Source of the DNA: ATZT02 sp038145175
Lineage (GTDB): Bacteria; Actinomycetota; Actinomycetes; S36-B12; UBA5976
Reading direction: 5' to 3'
Length of the DNA stretch: 64,000 bases
NCBI GenBank assembly: GCA_038145175.1
Contig: JAYQPE010000003.1
Coordinates: 149,306-213,305, forward strand
The position numbers and the translations under genes are program-made. The notes beneath the pieces were generated by a model. That model made no database searches. It worked only from the letters and a program-made list of their open reading frames with translations, and was not told the DNA's origin. Of the stretch, positions 60,501 to 64,000 are shown piece after piece; positions within the stretch are counted from its first letter, which is position 1; every line of letters begins with the position of its first letter.

Positions 60501-63039
60501 GACGCTTTGCTGTGCCACTTGAGCTAGAGATTCCAGAACTTGAATCACTTAAAGACCAATCAGGTGAATAATTTGCACTATTTATATAGCCACTTGATGA
60601 TGGAGTTGTCCAAGAAATTGTTGGAGAATCAAAATCATTAACGAGTAAAAAAATTCCTGCAGCACCTGAAGTAGCTGAACTGCTGTCAACGCCTGCTGCT
60701 CCGCCACCACCACCAGAATTATCTGTAGGAGTTGTCGCTGGCACACTTGCGCCGCCACCGGTACCTGCATTTGTTCCACCTGCGCCACCTATTCCGTTGT
60801 ATGAACCGCCTCCACCTCCAGAGCCGTAATTAATAAATTGTCCTGATAAATAACTACTTATTCCATTTCCACCTAAGCCGCCTTGGCCTGATGTTGCATT
60901 TGTTCCTGCACTTGATGCACCACCACCACCACCTCCAGCATTACTTACACCATTTCCTCCAGCAAAACCGAAAGTTGAATTTCCAGATCCACCTGTGTAA
61001 CTTCCACCATGTCCTGCACCACCTCCAGATGAAATGGTTGATGAACCTGCAGCATTTACACCGTTTGAAGTTTTGCTTCCGCCACCGCCACCACCCCGAG
61101 CCAATAACAAAGATGTTGCACCATTTTCAAATTTTGAAACTCCACCATTTCCAGCAACTCCACCAATTACAGTTGAATTAGAACCTCCTGAACCAACAGT
61201 GATCGTATAAATAGTGCTTGGCGTTAAAACAATTGTTGAAGAATCAACTTGACCACCACCCCCGCCACCTGCGCCATCTCTACCGCCACCACCGCCACCA
61301 CCAACAATTAAATATTTGAAATTAGTAACATCACTAGGAGAAACCCAATTACAAAATCCTGTGTACGCAAATGAATATCTGTAAGTATAAGTAAAGCTTG
61401 AGTTTGTATAAACAGTTGGATTGCATTCAGAAATAAATTTAATAATTACTATTCCTGAACCACCACTGCCACCATAAGCAGTTGTGTTACCAAGTATCGA
61501 TGCACCACCGCCACCATTACCTGTGTTTGCAGTTCCAGCCACACCATTACTTGTGGCATTTACAGATCCTCCAGCACCACCTGCTGCATAAGTTATTGAA
61601 CTTCCTGAAATTGAATTCGAAGTTCCGAGACCACCGCTTCCTCCAGTCCCGCCACTTGTTGCACCATTCCCACCAACTGATGAAGATCCACCGCCACCGC
61701 CACCTGTATTAAACTGATTTCCAGATGAACTTCCAGTATTTCCTCCAGAATTACCTAAAGTTGGAGACACACTTGTTGCACTTGCACCTAATCCGCTGTT
61801 GTATCCCCATCTACCACCTGCACCACCACCAGATGCTCCAGAATTTGGTAAACCTCTACCGGCAGAACCTCCGCCTCCGCCATTAACTGAATAACTTCCA
61901 AAAGTTGATGAAGTGCCATCTCCACCTGTGATGTTTCCATTTGTTGTTGATGCAAAACCTCCATAACCAACTGAAATTGAATAACTATTTTGACTCAAAG
62001 TTAAATTAGAAATTTCCCTAAAGCCACCTGCTCCACCACCACCAGCTCCAACACCGTCATAAGAAGATCCACCAGCACCACCACCTCCAATAACTAAAAC
62101 ATCAACTTTGTTTACATAATTTGGAACACTCCAATTGCATGTGCCTGTAGTTGTAAAGGAAACAATTGTGTAATTTCCAGAAGTAGTCGAAACACCACAT
62201 TGAGAAATATATTTAATTACTACAATTCCAGAACCACCTGCAGAACCAGGTTGACCACCACCTGAGACTCCTCCACCGCCGCCGCCACCAGTGTTTGCTG
62301 TTGCCGCTACTGGATGTGTGTTGCTGTGAATCCACGAAAAAATATAAACAGCTTCTCTGGTACCTCCATTGGCGCCACCGTTAACCCCAAGTCCGCCTGA
62401 TGTGGTTCCGGTTGAATTGTCACGATATGCGCCACCCCCTCCTCCACCGCCATAAATTAATCCAGTAACCGCGCTATATGTTCCTGCATAACCGTTTTCG
62501 GTAGCCCCAGTATTTACAAGAGAACCACGACCACCTGATCCACCACCACCTGAACCAGTTCCGCCATTTGCTGACCCAGAATAAGTTCGTCCATAATCTC
62601 CACCAACAGCTGTAACAGTTGAAAAACTAGAACTTCCACCTACAGTTCCATTTCCATTACTTGTACCACCTGCGCCACCTGCGCCCACTGTAATTGAAAT
62701 TGATGAACTAGGAGTAACGGAAAAATTTAAATTAGTGGTAACGCCGCCGCCTGCTCCACCTCCACCTACGTTTGATGCACCTCCACCTCCACCTCCAACA
62801 ACTAAAACATCAACATTGGAAACTCCTGCTGGCACTGACCATTCACAAGTTCCAGTTGTTGTGAACGAAACAATTGTTGCGTTTCCAGACGTAGAAGTGG
62901 AAGGACTGCAAGCGGCTGCATTTGCACTATTTATATACGCAATTACTGCACTAGAAATAAGTGTGAGAATGAATGTTGCAACAGAGACTGTTATGTGAGG
63001 CAGCTTGGCATGAATTGGCTTTTTCCAAATCGGACTCAA
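54589..63039 (-). CDS. Giant cell-surface protein: glycine-rich, Ig-like and MBG repeats, C-terminal anchor
   Basis: 2816 residues from TTG 63039 (AAGGGG 7 nt upstream). Signal peptide at ~13-42. Four glycine-rich units (about 46-280, 285-545, 550-820 and 1035-1280), each opening with N-Y-T-I-V-x-F-x(4)-T-C-x-W-x-V-P or similar, then V-D-V-L-V-V-G-G-G-G. Between and after are Ig-like folds, some with the pattern F-E-C-K-L-x-x-G-x-Y-x-x-C. A putative-Ig segment with AGLIFNTSTGAISGTP lies at ~1690-1745. Five MBG-like repeats (~1750, 1925, 2015, 2100, 2190) carry I-T-A-D-D-[LV] and Y-G-D-S motifs. Linker, one helix (~2777-2800, FIIMAIFVLFLIALWAVISL) and basic tail K-L-K-A-Q-L-R-N. Likely an adhesin or surface scaffold; no sortase motif. 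Confidence 0.88.
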   Translation of the reverse strand: MSPIWKKPIHAKLPHITVSVATFILTLISSAVIAYINSANAAACSPSTSTSGNATIVSFTTTGTCEWSVPAGVSNVDVLVVGGGGGGASNVGGGGAGGGVTTNLNFSVTPSSSISITVGAGGAGGTSNGNGTVGGSSSFSTVTAVGGDYGRTYSGSANGGTGSGGGGSGGRGSLVNTGATENGYAGTYSAVTGLIYGGGGGGGAYRDNSTGTTSGGLGVNGGANGGTREAVYIFSWIHSNTHPVAATANTGGGGGGGVSGGGQPGSAGGSGIVVIKYISQCGVSTTSGNYTIVSFTTTGTCNWSVPNYVNKVDVLVIGGGGAGGSSYDGVGAGGGGAGGFREISNLTLSQNSYSISVGYGGFASTTNGNITGGDGTSSTFGSYSVNGGGGGSAGRGLPNSGASGGGAGGRWGYNSGLGASATSVSPTLGNSGGNTGSSSGNQFNTGGGGGGSSSVGGNGATSGGTGGSGGLGTSNSISGSSITYAAGGAGGSVNATSNGVAGTANTGNGGGGASILGNTTAYGGSGGSGIVIIKFISECNPTVYTNSSFTYTYRYSFAYTGFCNWVSPSDVTNFKYLIVGGGGGGGRDGAGGGGGGQVDSSTIVLTPSTIYTITVGSGGSNSTVIGGVAGNGGVSKFENGATSLLLARGGGGGGSKTSNGVNAAGSSTISSGGGAGHGGSYTGGSGNSTFGFAGGNGVSNAGGGGGGASSAGTNATSGQGGLGGNGISSYLSGQFINYGSGGGGGSYNGIGGAGGTNAGTGGGASVPATTPTDNSGGGGGAAGVDSSSATSGAAGIFLLVNDFDSPTISWTTPSSSGYINSANYSPDWSLSDSSSGISSSSGTAKRQYTTLTNGVCGTSWTTEATQSKATSTTLTAERCYRWTFDSTVATGAVAPVDNIGTAVTTNLTSSTIIYDPIPTVSSVTSSNTDGVYTYGETLSFTITFSESVTVTGNPQLTLETGTTDQTATCSQSTTPSTTLTCSLTIARESFTSDLDYASTSALSLNGGSIADYSNNAILTLPTLGSANSIAGSKALVISGSSQVSASGGTVTTSGNYIVHTFNSNGTFTLNTGARSIDVLVVGGGGGGGYDAGGGGGGGGIAYKTGLSVSNGDIFSIYIGNGGRGGTSALLAQYGGSSSIVRSGLTLATAIGGSNGGRCNYGQIITGGPYFCRSGNWEGTGGSATASGWTTTSGSNGGRGFLYSPGSAAENGVDGTSVFGNYYSGGGGGGYNASGGNGGGGNGSNSGTENTGGGGGGGGANSNGGAGGKGVVVIRYLIDTYVDVPIITSSQNGTTTSANTNITFTGETGATFECKLNSGSYSSCTSPYSATGLSNGTNTFYVRQTDSYTNLSEASSITWTVDATSPTISSFAATTNSPTSDSTIVYSLLFSEDVTGLTSSDFTATGWNVAVTSGSGAGPYEITLTKTTATDGNISLVLSDASVIDSVSNSLSSSSSSRTAGVVTYDATNPTDPTISINSSTCGVVRNTPATLTFSATDLTSGLLGYRYTTDGTTPTSLSTSASSLTVSSEGSTEVKVRSIDNAGNLSSTASCTIDIDSIVPLGNWYVQPNSPTSLSTLNYTLIFDEAVTGLTTTDFTISGTATGCSVQIVENSSINYTVSLTSCSQGTIQLTLLANSVTDGGGNSGPAVNLSSLSVVRSVVSVSTISSSISANFDTSISSSPISASGGVSSLTYSISPSLPAGLIFNTSTGAISGTPSVTSSITTYTVSVTDGYVSDSSNFTLQVDTKNLVITADDLTFNYLQSIDYTISQTGLSASDEIGTVTFSYSGTDNSGDSYLSTSAPTNAGTYTVTPTSVTFNTGNANYYNISFVAGDLTINKISQSTLTLSAASTNVYYQETTSLSLAGGSGTGSETITVASGNPCSISSNTLTVTGVGTCTITATKASSANYNSATSTVTINALAFPVTITADDVSINTGATFTPSYTNTSLKNSDSLDVISFTYEGVNPTYYANSSTAPTSSGTYSIIPQVASLSTGDINNYSFIYVNGDLDIRDLINLTIDVDDISIEFGDSFTPTFTVSGLTGSDAIGNLTYSYIGVGYGPSSVKPTNAGNYTIRASSPVFTSGSSSNYNIVINDGNLTISTKSVTITAQDLNLIYGDSDSPEYINTSLAGVDTIDEVTYQFSGTNSTTQPTDVGSYTITPTAVQMGIGSTANYSFVYVGADLEISPKTLNLRASSPTIDYGDSYSPTLIDVNSSLVGSDAISSNTFTYSPTANPSDAGVYSITPSSAIFSSGSASNYSINYLTGTLTINKISQNNLLISVGSTVVQIGDTTSVTSSGGSGSGTVSYSVSGDCSLSGTTITTTRVGTCAIYATKAASTNYLSINSETLTITVNPVPRVDLTTSQAPYSNSDTLIYDVTFNLNTSGLTINDFTANGWTKTLTGSDKNYVLTLTSPDNTVTDGVVSVSISKFYFIATNTDLTRDTVAPTSVAQFQSTPDSLITTSNATFVFSGAAAGEIYQCKLDNGIYQTCNATHQVSNLTSGVHTMSLRIADLAGNYTSSQDFSWSVSIPQSSSASNQATSQSQNNVIQEVTKTKDKPEIQTNKARNPLTIIPDFLKPWLEKIPFLSPENQIPNILKPSEKLPEENSPGIYIDQNKLETKIEILDQNKQVFDPNASIDLDNYDLSPTIIEVSNPDGSFVRISSLEKNVTGVNIEEKNLIVPIGSKIFVESSGNLPKSQFTIWLRSEPIFLGQGYTSTTGQISESYSIPDSANIGIHRIEVKVLSLNKKVKSIYIPVEIKEKIKKQGMILVDENPVEKYLNQLTFIIMAIFVLFLIALWAVISLVRDSRKLKAQLRN
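59200..59860 (-). repeat. Glycine-rich low-complexity block (fourth Gly unit of the giant gene)
   Basis: Dense CCACC/ACCGCC trinucleotide repeats on the plus strand, encoding runs of up to 7-8 glycines on the minus strand with Ser/Asn/Thr spacing. Similar blocks fill about 60650-62820. They raise local GC and cause long spurious His/Leu-rich open frames on the plus strand. Confidence 0.85.
60650..62820 (-). repeat. Glycine-rich low-complexity region (first three Gly units of the giant gene)
   Basis: Three consecutive units, each starting with a conserved beta-rich stretch and V-G/I-G-G-G-G core, then GGGxGG-rich loops such as T-G-G-G-G-G-G and G-G-A-G-G. The nucleotide copies are diverged but keep CCACCACC-type tracts, which could recombine. 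Confidence 0.85.
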
Positions 63040-63053
63040 AAACTAACCCCTTG

Positions 63054-63075
63054 AATTGAATTTGATTCAATTTTA
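63054..63075 (-). promoter_or_regulatory. Promoter -10 and overlapping inverted repeat of the giant surface protein gene
   Basis: On the minus strand TAAAAT (63075-63070) runs into AATTGAAT-CAA-ATTCAATT (63072-63054), an 8-bp inverted repeat with a 3-nt spacer. The -10 box ends 31 nt before the TTG start, the same distance as in the delta-60 gene at 49996, which has TATAAT overlapping ATTGAATTCAAT. Probable shared operator. Confidence 0.6.
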
Positions 63076-63133
63076 TGGGTAAATCACTCGACCTATTAAA
63101 CCTGGTTCGGGCTTTATGTGTGAATAAAACGCT

Positions 63134-63916
63134 TTAGGTGTTTAAGATATTTACTAATTTACCCAAGAATGGGATGACTGCTCTAACTTTTCCTTCAACA
63201 GTCTCAGATGGTATTTCGTATTGGATTCCATTGGCTTGCACCAAGACTCGATCTGTACCAGTTGCAGCAACTTGAGCTAAGAGTGTTTCAGAATTGTTTT
63301 CAATTTTCAAATTGGCAATGATTACATCACCTTTTTTCAAATCATTCACTTTTGTAGTAACTGCAAGAATAGAATCTGCTCCACCTAATGCAGTTGAGAT
63401 TCCTGAATCTACAGATTTAAATTCAAACACGTTATTATTAGCAATTCCAGTCAAGACTACAACTAATGTTGCTGCAACCAAACTAGTTTTGTATATTTTA
63501 GATTTAACTGTGTTTTTGGGCGCTACTCCATGTTTTCCTTTTGTAACAATACGCTCTTTGACAACTGGAATTTCGCCAGTGATTTCATTTGCTATTTCAG
63601 CATGTGATTTTCTTGGTGCAAAAACTGAATAATCTTTTTCTACTTCTTTATTTTTTTGCGATTTAATGGCTTTAACTTCATTGTTATTGTTTGAAGATGT
63701 TCCTAAAAGTAATCTGGTAGTTCTAGAATCTGGACGTCCTGTTCCTTTCCAAGTTGCAACTTCAATTATTGTTCCAGGTTCAATTTGACCTAAAATTAGT
63801 TTTTGACCATCTGGTAAATCCACAACTAATGCAGGATCTCCTGGATTTACAGGTAAAGAATTTTGGCCAATGACTTCACCGTTGAAGTCTTGTTCATTTT
63901 TCTTCTTATTAAACAT
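63134..63916 (-). CDS. Membrane protein with signal-peptidase-like (SipW-type) outer domain lacking catalytic residues
   Basis: 260 residues. Cytoplasmic N-terminal part (~1-145) with DGQKLILGQIEPGTIIEVATWKG and a Lys-rich stretch; one helix (~147-165, TSLVAATLVVVLTGIA); an outer domain (~170-260). The outer domain has D-L-K-K-G-D-V-I-I-A-N, D-R-V-L-V-Q-A-N-G and ends E-G-K-V-R-A-V-I-P-F-L-G-K-L-V-N-I-L, which resembles the C-terminal half of S26B signal peptidases (G-K-V-x-x-x-I-P-Y-L-G). The catalytic Ser/Lys region is not present, so protease activity is unlikely. Its ATG follows directly on the stop of the upstream gene. Role unknown; the place beside the giant surface gene suggests envelope assembly. 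Confidence 0.6.
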   Translation of the reverse strand: MFNKKKNEQDFNGEVIGQNSLPVNPGDPALVVDLPDGQKLILGQIEPGTIIEVATWKGTGRPDSRTTRLLLGTSSNNNNEVKAIKSQKNKEVEKDYSVFAPRKSHAEIANEITGEIPVVKERIVTKGKHGVAPKNTVKSKIYKTSLVAATLVVVLTGIANNNVFEFKSVDSGISTALGGADSILAVTTKVNDLKKGDVIIANLKIENNSETLLAQVAATGTDRVLVQANGIQYEIPSETVEGKVRAVIPFLGKLVNILNT

Positions 63917-64000
63917 TTAAGCAGCCACCTCTAAAGTAACTGAATAAATCAGATTTGATCTCAACAAGGTTGTATTTGGCCATCCACTTCCTGTGCAAAA
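63917..64000 (-). CDS. C-terminal end of an unidentified protein (runs off right edge)
   Basis: Open frame entering from the right edge and ending at TAA 63919-63917, immediately before the ATG of the next gene. The last 27 residues read F-C-T-G-S-G-W-P-N-T-T-L-L-R-S-N then LIYSVTLEVAA. It is too short to identify; the tight junction (TAAATG) suggests co-transcription with the SipW-like gene. Confidence 0.55.
   Translation of the reverse strand, partial: FCTGSGWPNTTLLRSNLIYSVTLEVAA

Noticed and set aside
60891..61181. His/Leu-rich open frame on the plus strand inside the giant gene (also 59256-59471 and 61482-61712)
   Set aside because: These are antisense shadows of glycine codon runs (GGT/GGA read backwards gives ACC/TCC-type codons and His/Leu in other frames); no start context, no conservation pattern.
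1..64000. CRISPR arrays, tRNA genes, insertion sequences, prophage
   Set aside because: No regularly spaced repeats, cloverleaf-type genes, transposase-like proteins or phage structural genes were recognised by eye on either strand.

Overview
The window is AT-rich and densely packed. It reads as the chromosome of a streamlined actinobacterium, most plausibly a low-GC aquatic member of the Nanopelagicales (acI-like) type. Reasons: (1) the gene order ctaD-ctaC / PfkB kinase / HesB-IscA / glycerate kinase ... gcvT, pepA, lpd, sucB, TIGR01777 epimerase, lipB, lipA, DUF4191, RDD, glnA ... glnE ... glnA2, nadE follows, as I recall it, the syntenic block of Mycobacterium tuberculosis Rv2200c-Rv2222c and Streptomyces coelicolor SCO2154-SCO2241; (2) actinobacteria-specific families (DUF3043, DUF4191, SCO2322-like protein, CopD/CtaG fusion) are present; (3) two promoters carry GlnR-type operators; (4) a heliorhodopsin, a family first described from freshwater actinobacteria, is present. 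The species is inference. No tRNA, rRNA, CRISPR array, insertion sequence or prophage gene was recognised.

Layout. 1-1261: cytochrome c oxidase genes ctaC and ctaD (minus; ctaD runs off the left edge). 1358-7548: atypical cysteine desulfurase, aat, PfkB kinase, HesB/IscA, glycerate kinase, nadA, DUF3043 and a small conserved gene. 7665-12842: a cobalamin riboswitch with a terminator, then a five-gene operon (SCO2322-like envelope protein, EcfT, fused EcfA-EcfA, S component, divergent CobT-like protein), which I read as a B12 salvage system. 12829-23141: gcvT, pepA, class III aminotransferase, lpd, sucB, epimerase, FAD oxidoreductase, peptidase E. 23138-29752: MMPL transporter, lipB-lipA-DUF4191, RDD protein, GlnR-controlled glnA1. 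29801-33878: heavy-metal P-type ATPase, beta-CASP nuclease, heliorhodopsin. 33937-40616: saccharopine dehydrogenase-like protein, MFS transporter, thymidine kinase and a MacAB-like export cassette whose adaptor is internally duplicated. 40713-44549: trmB, nitroreductase, YczE-like protein, CopD/CtaG fusion. 44550-54592: glnE, amidotransferase, a delta-60 repeat secreted protein, a lipoprotein, GlnR-controlled glnA2, and nadE. 54589-64000: a giant 2816-residue glycine-rich/Ig/MBG-repeat cell-surface protein, a membrane protein with a signal-peptidase-like outer domain, and the tail of another gene.

How the genes work together. Nitrogen: glnA1 carries the adenylylation tyrosine and a four-half-site GlnR operator; glnA2 lacks the tyrosine but has a single GlnR box; glnE supplies the adenylyltransferase. 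Lipoate: lipB and lipA make the cofactor carried by SucB and recycled by Lpd, and used by the glycine cleavage system to which GcvT belongs. B12: a transcription-attenuating riboswitch governs an ECF importer. Surface: the giant protein and the delta-60 protein genes share an almost identical promoter, with a -10 box overlapped by an ATTGAAT/ATTCAAT inverted repeat exactly 31 nt from the start codon, suggesting one regulator for two surface proteins. The strongest leads are this shared promoter, the cobalamin operon with its degenerate CobT and a hairpin over the ecfT start codon, the duplicated efflux adaptor, and the giant surface protein locus.
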